The position numbers and the translations under genes were made by a program. The notes under the pieces were generated by a model. That model did no database searches. It was given only the letters and a program-made list of their open reading frames with translations, and was not told where the DNA came from. Positions 51,060 through 60,046 of a stretch of 64,000 nt of DNA are shown here, in pieces; the first letter of the stretch is position 1, and every line of letters starts with the position of its first letter. The stretch spans positions 1 to 64,000 of the forward strand of contig JAKCDC010000004.1 of the NCBI GenBank assembly GCA_021838635.1, given 5' to 3'. This stretch comes from Pseudomonadota bacterium. GTDB lineage: Bacteria; Pseudomonadota; Gammaproteobacteria; Steroidobacterales; Steroidobacteraceae.

Positions 51060-52159
51060 GTCGGTCGCCCGAACAGATAGCCCTGCAGCAGATCGACTCC
51101 GAGCCGCCGCGCGGTGCCCGCCTCGGCCTCGGTCTCGATGCCCTCGAGCACCACGCGGCTGCCCGTGGCCTGGGCGAAGCGGGTGAGCAACTCGACCAGC
51201 CGTTGCTTGCGCTCCTCGCGGTCGATGTTGCGCACGATGCTCATGTCGACTTTCAGGAAGGCCGGCTGCAGCTCCGCCAGTACCGCGAGCGAGTTGTATC
51301 CAGAGCCCAGGTCGTCGATCGCGATGCGGAAACCGGCCTGCGAGAGCCAGAGGATCGCGGCCCGCCAGTCGGTTTCCTCCAACAGATTGCTGCGCTCGGT
51401 GATTTCAATCACCAGCCGATCTGCGGCCGCGCGCAGCGGTTCGAAACGCCGCTGCACGGCGGGCAGATCTGCCAGCTCGCGCGGGTGGGAGTTGATGAAC
51501 AGCAGAAGCCCCTGCGGCAGCTTGTTCAGCCAGTCGGCGGCGGCTTGCGCGATCCAATCGGCGAGCGGACCGAGCATGTCGTGCTGCTCGGCCGCCCCGA
51601 GTACCCGCAGCGGGGTGTTGAGCGTCGGGTGGCAGCTACGCAGCAGTGCCTCGTAGCCCTGCAGCGCCCCGCTGTCGGCCTCGATGAGCGGTTGCACGGC
51701 GAGCTGCAGCATGCAGCCGCCGAGGCACGCTTCCAGTTCGCGGCGCTGCTGTTCCAGCCCATCCTGTTGGGCGCGTCCGTAGATGCGCTCCAGCCGGCCG
51801 CGCTCGGCGAGTGCTTCCTCGAGTACGCTGAACAGCGCATCGAGATGAAATGGCTTGGCGACCAGGCGGGACACTTCGCCGCGGTTTACCGCCCCCATCA
51901 CCACCGGCAGGTCGAGTGCTCCGGATATCAGCACGCGCACGCAGCGCGGCTGGACCGTTCGCAACTGGCGCAGGACCTCCAGTCCATCCGGTGGCGGCAG
52001 CTGGTAATCGACCACTGCGGCATCGTATTGCTGCGAGCAAATACGGTTCAGCGCCTCGGCGCCATCACCGGCCTCCTCGACGTCGCAGCCCCTGCGCTCC
52101 ATTGCGGTCCGCAGGACCGCGCGGAGATTGTTGTCGTCTTCGACGACCAGAACGCGCAT
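51047..52159 (-). CDS. REC-EAL response regulator (cyclic-di-GMP phosphodiesterase)
   Basis: 370 aa. A receiver domain (1-120) has the DD pair in VVEDDNN, phospho-acceptor Asp in AVVDYQLPPPDG, Thr/Ser in LISGAL and Lys in VAKPFH. The EAL domain (about 130-370) has YEALLR, INSHPRE in place of the usual NxS motif, VIEITERSNL, DDLGSGYNSLAVLAELQPAFLKVD and EGIETEAE. These keep the main metal and catalytic residues, so cyclic-di-GMP hydrolysis under phosphorylation control is likely. The adjacent hybrid kinase is the natural partner. An ATG is the first codon of a typical receiver. Confidence 0.92.
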   Translation of the reverse strand: MRVLVVEDDNNLRAVLRTAMERRGCDVEEAGDGAEALNRICSQQYDAAVVDYQLPPPDGLEVLRQLRTVQPRCVRVLISGALDLPVVMGAVNRGEVSRLVAKPFHLDALFSVLEEALAERGRLERIYGRAQQDGLEQQRRELEACLGGCMLQLAVQPLIEADSGALQGYEALLRSCHPTLNTPLRVLGAAEQHDMLGPLADWIAQAAADWLNKLPQGLLLFINSHPRELADLPAVQRRFEPLRAAADRLVIEITERSNLLEETDWRAAILWLSQAGFRIAIDDLGSGYNSLAVLAELQPAFLKVDMSIVRNIDREERKQRLVELLTRFAQATGSRVVLEGIETEAEAGTARRLGVDLLQGYLFGRPTLNL

Positions 52160-52273
52160 CGTGCTCTCCTAGTCCGTCGCCGCAAGTTATAGGCGTACGC
52201 CCACGGGGGCGTCAAATCGGTGCGCTGGCAGCCGTGACCCCGGTCGCGCTTTTCGCCCTGTCGCTGCGCGCCC

Positions 52274-52969
52274 TTACGCGCTGGTAGACATAAATACGCC
52301 GGATTTGCGGTTAAACAGGGCCGTCAGCAGCACCGCTCGTACGAGACAGCCCTTGTCGCTCGGTTGCGTCTTGATGACATGGGCGACCAAGTCCATGCCG
52401 AGCGCTTCGATGCGGATGTTGCGCCCCGGCCGCAGGGCCACGGCCGTATACAGGCTCACGCCGCTCGCCGATAGATCACGCAGCACCGCTGAGACCGGCG
52501 CCTCATCGGGTGCGGCATGCACGGTGACCCGACTGTTTTTCTCCACTCGCGGCGCGGCGCGCCTGCCGAACGGCTCACGGGCGGTGGCCAGTTCAGAGGC
52601 CACGGGCGCCAGTGGACTGGCGCAGCGGCGGCAGCGAGTTTCTGCCTCGATGCGTGTCGGGACGGGTGCAGTACAAAATGGACAGGTGCCTGCGGTGGCC
52701 GCGGCCGTCCGGCGCACTTCGCCGTCGGTCGGGCGGGTCCGGGAGGAGAGAGGACGGCGTCGGCTCTCGTCATACGCCTTCCGTTTGACCGGGTCGCGCA
52801 GTACTTGGTACGCCTGGTTGATGCGCGCGGCCAACTCGGTATTGCCGCCGAGATCCGGGTGGGCGCGCAGCTGGCTCATCAGGCAGCGGTACACCGCCGT
52901 GATCACCTCGGGCGGGGCCTCGGGTTGAACGTAGAGGATCCGGTACAGATTGCGTCGTTCGTGCGTCAT
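52274..52969 (-). CDS. J-domain / zinc-ribbon / PilZ fusion protein
   Basis: 231 aa with an unusual order. A J domain at residues 5-70 (NLYRILYVQPEAPPEVITAVYRCL, HPD at 37-39, INQAYQVLRDPVKRKAYDE) would stimulate a DnaK-type chaperone. A zinc ribbon follows with CPFC (96-99) and CRRC (113-116). The C-terminal PilZ domain (about 133-225) keeps the cyclic-di-GMP motifs RxxxR (R137-R141) and DxSxxG (DLSASG, 165-170). A cyclic-di-GMP-controlled co-chaperone is a fair reading. It lies downstream of nothing on its strand and upstream of REC-EAL by 114 bp, so the two may be co-transcribed. Confidence 0.85.
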   Translation of the reverse strand: MTHERRNLYRILYVQPEAPPEVITAVYRCLMSQLRAHPDLGGNTELAARINQAYQVLRDPVKRKAYDESRRRPLSSRTRPTDGEVRRTAAATAGTCPFCTAPVPTRIEAETRCRRCASPLAPVASELATAREPFGRRAAPRVEKNSRVTVHAAPDEAPVSAVLRDLSASGVSLYTAVALRPGRNIRIEALGMDLVAHVIKTQPSDKGCLVRAVLLTALFNRKSGVFMSTSA

Positions 52970-53222
52970 TCGGCATTAAATCGGCTGCCGCGCTCGGGAC
53001 TTAAGGCCGGTGCCCGGGACGTTCCCCGGGGAGGTGGCGGCCCCTGGGCTCCCAGCCTGCCGGCCGTCGCCGGCGATCATGACTATCGCACAGAACGGGC
53101 CTCTTGGGGGGGTGTGTCCCGGACGCCCCAATCGCATATTCTTGCCGGACGGCCGGCGGGGGCGAGGTGCGGTTGCCTCGGGGGGAGGCGGCCGCGGATC
53201 CAAAACGCAGACGGAGTGCACC

Positions 53223-54068
53223 ATGACCACAAGCGCCGCTGAACGCTTCAACGGCAAAGTCGTGCTGATCACCGGAGCCTCCTCGGGCATCGGTGAGGAG
53301 ATGGCGCTGCAGCTCGCGCGCGCAGGGGCGCGCCTGGCGCTCGCGGCGCGTCGTACCGAGCGGCTGGAGCAACTGCGCGGGCAGATCCTGTCGGTCGGCG
53401 GCGCTGAGCCGTTGATCATCGCCTGCGACGTCACTCGGGATGAAGATCCGCTGCGCGCGGTGGCCGAGACGATCGCGCGCTGGGGTCGGCTCGACATCGT
53501 TATTGCGAACGCTGGCTTCGGTGTCGTCGGTTCCTTCGCACAGCTGTCGGTCGAGGACTACCGCCGGCAGTTCGAGACAAACGTATTTGGTGTCTTGCGC
53601 ACGCTGCGGGCCGCGCTGCCGGCGGTGCTTGAATCCCACGGTCAACTTGTCCTGCTCGGCAGCGTAGCGGGGTGGACGGCCTCCCCCGGCACCTCGCCCT
53701 ACGCCATGAGCAAGTTCGCCGTGCGTGCGCTCGCCAACGCCATGACCCCGGAGCTGGCGCTGCAGGGTGTACGTGTGACGCTGATCAGTCCGGGGTTCGT
53801 CGAGAGCGACATCCGCCGCGTGGACAATCAGGGGCATCTGCATGCCGAGGCGGCCGAGCCCATTCCGCGCTGGCTGGTGATGGCGCGTACTGAGGCGGTG
53901 CGCATCATGCTGCACGCCATCGCGCGGGGGCAGCGCGAAGTGATCGTCACCGGGCATGGCAAGCTGTTCGTCTTTCTTGAGCGGTTTTTTCCCTGGGTGT
54001 TGCGTGCCGCGGCGCGCCGCATGGCCGCGACACGCGGTGGGTATCGGACGGAGCCGAAGACCGAGTGA
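53223..54068 (+). CDS. Short-chain dehydrogenase/reductase
   Basis: 281 aa. Classical SDR fold. Cofactor motif TGASSGIG at about residues 18-25, NAG in VIANAGFG, catalytic Ser in LLGSVAG and YxxxK as YAMSK. After the Rossmann domain, 60 residues include a hydrophobic/basic end (LFVFLERFFPWVLRAAARRM) that may touch the membrane, as in DhrS7-like members. Start ATG is the first plausible one; the ORF's upstream 71 residues are unrelated. Its stop overlaps the GTG of a WYL regulator (GTGA), so the two are coupled. Substrate unknown. Confidence 0.9.
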   Translation: MTTSAAERFNGKVVLITGASSGIGEEMALQLARAGARLALAARRTERLEQLRGQILSVGGAEPLIIACDVTRDEDPLRAVAETIARWGRLDIVIANAGFGVVGSFAQLSVEDYRRQFETNVFGVLRTLRAALPAVLESHGQLVLLGSVAGWTASPGTSPYAMSKFAVRALANAMTPELALQGVRVTLISPGFVESDIRRVDNQGHLHAEAAEPIPRWLVMARTEAVRIMLHAIARGQREVIVTGHGKLFVFLERFFPWVLRAAARRMAATRGGYRTEPKTE

Positions 54069-54772
54069 GCCGGACCGCCCGGCTGTTCGAACTCCTGGAT
54101 GCGCTGCGCGCGCGCCGGCGGCCGGTCACGGCAGCGCAGCTCGCCGAGGGGCTCTCGGTGTCCGTGCGCACCATCTACCGAGACGTGCAGACGCTGATCG
54201 GACTCGGCGCGCCGATCGACGGCGGCGCCGGTATGGGTTACGTGCTGCGTAGCGGCTTTTTTCTGCCCCCATTGATGTTCAGCGAAGAGGAGCTCGAGGC
54301 GCTGGTGCTCGGGGCGCGCTGGGTGCGTGCGCAGGGGGATGCGGGACTTGCCCGCGCCGGGGACTCGGTGCTGGCGAAAATCGCCACGGTATCGCCGCGC
54401 GAGCTGCGCGAGCGGATGGCCGAGACCGGATTGTGGGCGCCGCGCATCGCAGCCGACGCCGGCGGGGAAGCGCCCCTCGGTGCGCTGCGCGAGGCGATCC
54501 GCCGCGAGCACAAACTGCGGTTCCGATACGTGGATGCCGCCGGCGCAGCGAGCGAGCGGCAGGTCTGGCCCATTGCGCTCGCCTTCTTCGAAGGGGTGCG
54601 CGTGCTGGCCGCCTGGTGCGAGTTGCGCGCCGGCTTTCGCCATTTCCGCACTGATCGGATCGGGCAGCTCGAGTCTTTGCACGAACCTTACCCGCGGCCG
54701 CGGCGTGATCTGGTGAGCCAGTGGCGCGGACAGCTCCGTCAGCGCGGCCCGGCGCCTGCGGAGGGCTGCTGA
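54065..54772 (+). CDS. YafY-type HTH-WYL transcriptional regulator
   Basis: 235 aa. N-terminal winged helix (RLFELLDALRARRRPVTAAQLAEGLSVSVRTIYRDVQTL, residues 4-45) and wing (GAPIDGGAGMGYVLR), followed by a WYL ligand-binding region (about 130-215; ALREAIRREHKLRFRYVDAAGAASERQVWPIAL, VLAAWCELRAGFRHFRTDRI). The W-Y-L triplet itself is altered. Begins at a GTG shared with the SDR stop. It most likely controls its own SDR operon. Confidence 0.9.
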   Translation: MSRTARLFELLDALRARRRPVTAAQLAEGLSVSVRTIYRDVQTLIGLGAPIDGGAGMGYVLRSGFFLPPLMFSEEELEALVLGARWVRAQGDAGLARAGDSVLAKIATVSPRELRERMAETGLWAPRIAADAGGEAPLGALREAIRREHKLRFRYVDAAGAASERQVWPIALAFFEGVRVLAAWCELRAGFRHFRTDRIGQLESLHEPYPRPRRDLVSQWRGQLRQRGPAPAEGC

Positions 54773-54835
54773 CGGAATCTGTCACGGCCCGGGCGCATCT
54801 TCAGGCTCCGATGCACACACTCAACGAGTCCTCTG

Positions 54836-55453
54836 ATGCGCCTCTATTACCACCCCCTCGCTTTCAATGCCCGCCGTGCCGTCATGACCGCCGTCGAACT
54901 CGGCGCGCCCGTCGAGCTCATCGTCGTCGATCTGAAGAATGGTGAGCAGCGCCAGCCGCCGTTCCTGCGGCTCAATCCCAACCATCGCGTGCCCGTGCTG
55001 CAGGATGGGGAGTTCGTGCTGTGGGAATCTCATGCCATCATGCAGTACTTGGCGGAGATCACCCCGGGCCAGCGGCTCTATCCGTCCCAGCCGCAACCGC
55101 GAGCTGACGTTAATCGGTGGCTTTTCTGGAGCGCGTACCATCTCTCCCCGGCGGTGCGCGACCTGAATTTTGAGCGCGTGATCAAGCCCCTGCTGGGGCG
55201 CGGAGGGCCTGACGCGGGCATCGTTGCGCGTGCCGATCTGCAGGTGCGCGAACTTGTCGCGGTGCTCGATGAACACCTTGCGCAGCGGCAGTGGCTCAGT
55301 GGGACGGCACTGACGCTGGCTGACCTGGCGATCGCAGCGCCATTGGGCGCAGGAGCCGAGGCCGAGCTGCCCCTCGGTGAGTGCGCTCATCTGCGGGCAT
55401 GGTTAGAGCGCGTGCAGACGCTCGACTCCTGGCGCAGGAGCGCTGCCGCCTGA
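54836..55453 (+). CDS. Glutathione S-transferase
   Basis: 205 aa. Thioredoxin-like N-domain (LYYHPLAFNARRAVMTAVELGAPVELIVVDL, NHRVPVLQDGEFVLWESHAIMQYLAE) with the cis-Pro and the ES glutathione-binding pair, then an all-helical C-domain (WLSGTALTLADLAIAAPL, the N-capping box). The N-terminal pattern suits theta/phi-like bacterial GSTs; the Ser in HPLAFNARR or a nearby residue activates glutathione. Follows the WYL gene by 63 bp on the same strand, so it may belong to that operon. Confidence 0.9.
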   Translation: MRLYYHPLAFNARRAVMTAVELGAPVELIVVDLKNGEQRQPPFLRLNPNHRVPVLQDGEFVLWESHAIMQYLAEITPGQRLYPSQPQPRADVNRWLFWSAYHLSPAVRDLNFERVIKPLLGRGGPDAGIVARADLQVRELVAVLDEHLAQRQWLSGTALTLADLAIAAPLGAGAEAELPLGECAHLRAWLERVQTLDSWRRSAAA

Positions 55454-55457
55454 GTTC

Positions 55458-55488
55458 AGGTGCACCGGCGCGCGGCGCCGGTGCACCT
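55458..55488. terminator. Bidirectional 14-bp hairpin terminator
   Basis: A perfect stem, AGGTGCACCGGCGC with GCGCCGGTGCACCT, and a 3-nt loop lie between the stops of the two convergent GST genes. Confidence 0.75.
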
Positions 55489-55490
55489 CC

Positions 55491-56111
55491 TCATACGTGA
55501 AGTGTGGTGTCGTCGAACGGCGCGGCGATGAACTCAGGCTGCGCCTCCGCCCACTGTGACAGCGCGCGCAACCGAGGATGTGCACCCGCCGCGAGCGCCT
55601 CCGGCACCTTCTCCTGAGTGAATCTCCAGCTCACCGCCGCGGCGATGGTCGCGGCGGTGAGTCTCGGCGCGGCATCCCTCGCGCAGACCTCGGTCTCAAG
55701 CGCCCGGTAGGCGGCTTGCAGCTGCTCGGTCACCCGCTGCATCCAGGGCTCGTATTGCTTCTCGCTCGGGCGCAGTTGGCGCTCGTAGACGATTTGCACG
55801 GATTTCTCGCAGGCCGCGAGTGCCAGTCCCACGATGCGCAGCGCCGTGGCGCGCGCGGCCGGTTCGGCCGGGAGGAGTGAGCGCGGACGCGCGAGAGTCT
55901 CGGCGTAATCGAGGATGAGCGTCGAGTCGAGCAGCATCGTCCCATCGTCGCACACGAATGTCGGCGCCTTGACGACCGGGTTGATGGCTTTGAACTGCTC
56001 GTAGGTGCGGAACACCGAGAGGGAGCGGTGCGTGTAAGGCAACCCGAGCGCCTGCAGCGAAACTGCCACGCGTCGCACGTAGGGTGAATCGAGCATGCCG
56101 ATGAGCTGCAT
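55491..56111 (-). CDS. Glutathione S-transferase, YibF-like
   Basis: 206 aa. N-domain MQLIGMLDSPYVRRVAVSLQALGLPYTHRSLSVF with S9-P-Y in the position of the catalytic Ser/Cys of bacterial GSTs. Cis-Pro in VVKAPTFVCDDGTMLLDSTLILDYAE, with the DS pair that binds the glutathione gamma-Glu. The C-domain is helical with LTAATIAAAVSWRF. Not closely similar to the neighbouring GST, so the two are not a recent duplication. Substrate unknown. Confidence 0.9.
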   Translation of the reverse strand: MQLIGMLDSPYVRRVAVSLQALGLPYTHRSLSVFRTYEQFKAINPVVKAPTFVCDDGTMLLDSTLILDYAETLARPRSLLPAEPAARATALRIVGLALAACEKSVQIVYERQLRPSEKQYEPWMQRVTEQLQAAYRALETEVCARDAAPRLTAATIAAAVSWRFTQEKVPEALAAGAHPRLRALSQWAEAQPEFIAAPFDDTTLHV

Positions 56112-56130
56112 CAGGGCGCTCCGCGTGCGT

Positions 56131-56538
56131 CTACTGAATGGGCACGACGCGCAGACCGGAGATCTGGTGCGCGTGATTGAAGAACACGGCCAGGCCCACC
56201 GTCTGCTTCTTGAACATGGTATGGACGATCACCATAGGGTGGCCCTTGAAGCTCATCTGGTCGCTGCCGAGGGTCTTGGCGTACGGTCCGAAACGCTTCT
56301 CCATGAACTGCCAGAGCTTCTGCAGCTTTGCCGGTGTCGCGTGCGCGCGCATGGTGGCGTTGAAATGCGTCTGCGCCTGGGGGAACTGGCCGGCGGCCAG
56401 TTGATGGATGAAGGCGGTGGCTTCGGTGCGTCTGCCGGCAGGCGTTGCAGCCCGGGCCCCGGTCAGCGCCAGCGGCGCCAGCAGAGCAAGTGCACAGGCG
56501 CTGCGCAGGGCATTCAGTTTTCGGGTCGTACGAAACAT
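56131..56538 (-). CDS. Small secreted DUF3887-like protein
   Basis: 135 aa. Signal peptide (LRSACALALLAPLALTGARA). The mature part resembles DUF3887: TEATAFIHQLAAGQFPQAQTHFNATMRAHATPAKLQKLWQFMEKRFGPYAKTLG, ending VFFNHAHQISGLRVVP. The fold is probably a small NTF2-like or related alpha-beta cone. Function unknown. ATG at 56538 is preceded by GAGAGG. It starts 25 bp after the DUF58 stop on the same strand, so it may be the last gene of the MoxR operon. Confidence 0.7.
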   Translation of the reverse strand: MFRTTRKLNALRSACALALLAPLALTGARAATPAGRRTEATAFIHQLAAGQFPQAQTHFNATMRAHATPAKLQKLWQFMEKRFGPYAKTLGSDQMSFKGHPMVIVHTMFKKQTVGLAVFFNHAHQISGLRVVPIQ

Positions 56539-56563
56539 GGCATGTCCTCTCTTGGTCGAGGGG

Positions 56564-57853
56564 TCAAATCCGCCGCTCGCGGCGGAAGCGTTGATAGGCA
56601 TCGAGCACTGCGCGGTCGAGCTGCTCGGGTCGCTCGATGAGCGCAGCGGCTCCCATCGCCCGCAGCGCCCGCACGTTGCCCGTCAGGGTGCGATGGTACT
56701 CGGCGGCGGCCAGTGCGCGATAGGGCGCAAGCGCATCGGCGGGCACCGCCGAGGGCAGGGCCGTGATCGCCGGATTCTCCACGGCGCATATCAGCGTGAA
56801 ATGCTTCGGGCTGAGCAGCCGCACCGCCTCGCTCAGCTCATCGAGCGCCGTATCGAGCAGATCGGTCAGCAGCACCACCAGCAGGCGCCGCGGCGCCGCG
56901 GCGCGGATACGGGCGGCGGCGAGCGCGGGATTGGCTTGGCCGGCGTGCACGGTACACTCGGTGAGCAGGCGGCGGATGCGAGTCACGGCGGCCGCGCCGC
57001 GCGTCGGCGCGAGCAGAGTCAGCGGTCGTTCGGCAAACAGCAGCAGTCCGACCGCATCATCGAGCTCCACGGCGCGCTGGGCCAACCGGGCCGCGACGTT
57101 GACGTACAAGCCAAGCCGGTCGATCGGGCCCGTCGCCAGCGCCGAGGTGCGCCCGACATCCACCGCGAGCACAATCTCCAGGCGGCGCTCCTCTGCGAGC
57201 TCGCGGCTGACGAGTCGGCCGCGTCGGGCGCTCGCCTTCCAGTCGATGGCGTGCAGGGAGTCCCCGTGGCGATACTCACGCAGTTGCAGGATCTCCGTGC
57301 TGCCGCCGCCGAAGTGGGTCGCCGTCCCTTCGCCCGATGCATTGCCACCGATGCGTTCCGAGCGGCCGATCAGATCGGGAATCACCGTCGCGATGTACTC
57401 CGCGGCCGGGTGCGCCGGCCACCAGGCCAGTTGCAGCGGTCCGGCCACGCGCAGCGCGGGCACGGGCCAACGGTAACGGCCGAGCCGGCGCGGTTCGGCG
57501 CGTAGTTCGAGCGCAACGGTTTGCCCGCGCGCCAGCCGCAGCGGCGCGATACGGGTCTCGGCGGCGAACTGGGCCGGTGCCTGCAGCGCCGCTTGAATCC
57601 TCAGCTGCGCGCGCCGATCCTGGACGAAGAGAAACTGAATGGTACGTTCGCGCCCGAGTGGCCAGCGTTCGGGTCCGAGCAGGCGCAGCCCGACCGACTC
57701 GCGGCGCACCCACAGGCTCTCGTAGATCAGCCCGAGCAGCACCAGCGCGCCCGGTAGGCTCCACAGCCGCCCGAACACCGCAGTCCATTGTGCGAGGATG
57801 CCGAGCAGCCCCGTCAGCAGGATCAACAGCAGGGCATTGCGCTGCAGGCTCAT
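56564..57853 (-). CDS. DUF58 protein (MoxR-associated, vWA-like)
   Basis: 429 aa. Two N-terminal membrane helices (about 7-48: ALLLILLTGLLGILAQW, LPGALVLLGLIYESLWV), a beta-rich region, then the DUF58 signature GDSLHAIDWKASARRGRLVSRE at about residue 200. A von-Willebrand-A-like fold follows (VLAVDVGRTS, LVVLLTDLLD). DUF58 proteins accompany MoxR ATPases, thought to be chaperones for complex assembly at the envelope. The gene begins 16 bp after moxR. Confidence 0.9.
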   Translation of the reverse strand: MSLQRNALLLILLTGLLGILAQWTAVFGRLWSLPGALVLLGLIYESLWVRRESVGLRLLGPERWPLGRERTIQFLFVQDRRAQLRIQAALQAPAQFAAETRIAPLRLARGQTVALELRAEPRRLGRYRWPVPALRVAGPLQLAWWPAHPAAEYIATVIPDLIGRSERIGGNASGEGTATHFGGGSTEILQLREYRHGDSLHAIDWKASARRGRLVSRELAEERRLEIVLAVDVGRTSALATGPIDRLGLYVNVAARLAQRAVELDDAVGLLLFAERPLTLLAPTRGAAAVTRIRRLLTECTVHAGQANPALAAARIRAAAPRRLLVVLLTDLLDTALDELSEAVRLLSPKHFTLICAVENPAITALPSAVPADALAPYRALAAAEYHRTLTGNVRALRAMGAAALIERPEQLDRAVLDAYQRFRRERRI

Positions 57854-57869
57854 GGGACGTCGGGCTGCC

Positions 57870-58820
57870 TCAGCGCGGTACCGGCACCCGCTCGAGCAGC
57901 GTGCGCACCAGCTCGCGTCCGTTGCGGCCTTCGAGCAGTGCCTCGGGCGTCAGTGCCAGCCGGTGTGCGCTGACCCAGGGCGCGACCCGCTTCAGGTCAT
58001 CGGGGGCGACGAAGTCGCCCCCGCGCAGGCCCGCCGCGACACGCGCGGCACGCAGCAGAGCGAGCGCGCCGCGGGTGGAAAGACCGAGTGCGATCTGCGG
58101 ATGCTCGCGCGAGGCCTGCGTCAGAGCGAGTGCGTAATCGCGCAGCTCCGCTGAGACGTGCACGGCATCGGCGCATGCGCGCGCTGCGGCGAGGAGCGGG
58201 GCGTCGATTGCCGCGACGGTGTTGGCTTCCTGCGCCGCGGCTGCGGCGGCCACGGTGCCGTATCGCTCGAGCACTGTGCGCTCATCATTCGCGGCCGGAT
58301 ATGTGACATCCACACGCATCATGAACCGGTCGAGCTGCGACTCCGGCAGCGGGAAAGTGCCCTCGAACTCGTGCGGGTTCTGCGTGGCAATCACCACGAA
58401 CTCCGCGGGCAGGCGGTAGGTCTGCCGGTCAATGCTCACCTGGCGCTCCTCCATGGCCTCGAGCAGTGCCGATTGCGTCTTCGGACCGGCGCGGTTGATC
58501 TCATCGATCAGCAGCACTTCGGTGAACACCGGTCCGGGCCGCAGCGCGAACTTGCGGTTTGTCTCATCGAATACGTGTACGCCGGTGACATCCGCCGGCA
58601 TCAGATCGGCGGTGCCTTGGATGCGGCTGAACCGGCCGGCGAGCGTGCGCGCGAGACTCTTGCCGAGCAGCGTTTTGCCGAGCCCGGGTGGGCCCTCGAC
58701 CAGAATGTGGCCGCGCGCCACTACGCAGATCACGACCGCGGCGATCAGTTCCCGCAATCCGACCACCGTGCCGGCGAGCCGCTGCTCGATCTGCCCGGCG
58801 AATTCCTCAAGCGCATTCAT
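57870..58820 (-). CDS. MoxR-family AAA+ ATPase
   Basis: 316 aa. Walker A EGPPGLGKT (about 41-49), Walker B EVLLIDEINRAGPKTQSALLEAMEE, sensor 1 VIATQNPHEFEGTFPLPESQLDRFMMRV and a C-terminal lid domain with LGLSTRGALALLRAARVAAGLRG. MoxR proteins act with vWA-type partners to load cofactors or assemble membrane complexes. Its ATG overlaps the DUF4350 stop (ATGA). The ORF's 48 earlier residues lie inside that gene and are dropped. Confidence 0.95.
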   Translation of the reverse strand: MNALEEFAGQIEQRLAGTVVGLRELIAAVVICVVARGHILVEGPPGLGKTLLGKSLARTLAGRFSRIQGTADLMPADVTGVHVFDETNRKFALRPGPVFTEVLLIDEINRAGPKTQSALLEAMEERQVSIDRQTYRLPAEFVVIATQNPHEFEGTFPLPESQLDRFMMRVDVTYPAANDERTVLERYGTVAAAAAAQEANTVAAIDAPLLAAARACADAVHVSAELRDYALALTQASREHPQIALGLSTRGALALLRAARVAAGLRGGDFVAPDDLKRVAPWVSAHRLALTPEALLEGRNGRELVRTLLERVPVPR

Positions 58821-60046
58821 GTCAGTTGCCTTCGAAGTCGAGCCAGAATGGATTGCAGCCGCAACAGGTTGATGCGCTTGCCGGCCGTGGTGCGCTCGCG
58901 CAGCTGCTCGAGTGCATGCCAGTCGCGCCGCGCCGCGCCGCTGCTCGAGCGCAGCCACCGCCACGGGTCCTCGTTCGGCACGCGTGCCTGAATCTCCGCG
59001 GCGAAGCCCGCAATCAGCCGCGGTGCGATGTCCTCGGGTTGCACCACTGCCGCCAGATAGCGCGCGCTACCCTCAATGTACGCCGTTTCATCGATTGCCT
59101 GCCAGCGGCTGCGCGTCGCGCGCAGCGGTTGGGTGCCAAACACGAAGACCAGCCACAGCGCGAGTAGCCACAGCAGTGTATCGTGCAGCCTCGGATCGGC
59201 AAAAAAGGCCTTGGCATCGTAGAACGCAGTCAGACCCTGGTGTGCGTCATCGAAGATGACCGCACCGCGCGGACTGCGTGACCAGGCGAGCACGTTGGCG
59301 AGAAATCGGGCATTGCCGCGCCGCACGAGTCCGGCGTTGGCGAATGGGCTCGCCACGGCCGACACGATGATCTGTCCGCCACCGAGACGCTCAAGCCACA
59401 CTGCCGGCGCTCCGTCGCGCGCCAGTGTGGCGAGCACGAGCGGTATCCGGTGCCCCGTCGCATGTGCCACCCAGGGCCGTTCGATGAGGGAGTCGACTGG
59501 GTGCAAAGTGCCGATCCCGCGCATCAAGGGCTGCGCGCTGCGCACCTGGAGCGTCTCGGAACGCGAGCCTGGCGTGTGCACTGCTGCGTGTAGCGTCGTG
59601 CTCCGCGGCGCCGGCGTGAACTGCAGTCCGCTCAACCGCCTGAGGTTCTTCAGCTCCAGAGGATCGTACGTGCTGAGGGTCCACGTTGGGGTGTCATCGA
59701 GCGCTGCCGCCACGAGCAGCGTGTTGCCGCGCATCACCCAGCGGCGTAGATACGCAAGCTCCTCGGCCTGCATCGGAACACGCTGCGGCAGAGTCAGGAG
59801 CAGTACATTGCCACGCGGACGCGGCGCGAGACGCGCCAGAGCAGTGTAGCGCTCGCGCAGACTTAGCCGGGGTACGTGCGCTGCGCCGAGCCAGCGCCAG
59901 ATGCTGAGGTAGCCGGCCGGGCGGGCGCTGTCCGAGACCGGCGCCCCGCTTGCGGGCACGCGATGCTGCGGTTTGGGGACCAACAGCGCGTAGAAGAGCA
60001 GCAGCGCCCCGGCCGCCAGTGCCGCGGTGATGAGCCGATCCTTCAC
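58817..60046 (-). CDS. DUF4350-family membrane-anchored protein
   Basis: 409 aa. A membrane helix (about 6-24: TAALAAGALLLFYALLV) is followed by a GATase-like periplasmic domain (LSIWRWLGAAHVPRLSLRERYTALARL, VLLLTLPQRVPM, LRRWVMRGNTLLVAA). A second helix lies near 285-305 (DTLLWLLALWLVFVFGTQPL), and a cytoplasmic helical end follows (AIDETAYIEGSARYLAAVVQPEDIAPRL). The GTG at 60046 shares bases with the DUF4129 stop (GTGA) and is preferred over the ATG 13 codons upstream. A fixed component of MoxR/DUF58 loci; role unknown. Confidence 0.8.
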   Translation of the reverse strand: MKDRLITAALAAGALLLFYALLVPKPQHRVPASGAPVSDSARPAGYLSIWRWLGAAHVPRLSLRERYTALARLAPRPRGNVLLLTLPQRVPMQAEELAYLRRWVMRGNTLLVAAALDDTPTWTLSTYDPLELKNLRRLSGLQFTPAPRSTTLHAAVHTPGSRSETLQVRSAQPLMRGIGTLHPVDSLIERPWVAHATGHRIPLVLATLARDGAPAVWLERLGGGQIIVSAVASPFANAGLVRRGNARFLANVLAWSRSPRGAVIFDDAHQGLTAFYDAKAFFADPRLHDTLLWLLALWLVFVFGTQPLRATRSRWQAIDETAYIEGSARYLAAVVQPEDIAPRLIAGFAAEIQARVPNEDPWRWLRSSSGAARRDWHALEQLRERTTAGKRINLLRLQSILARLRRQLT

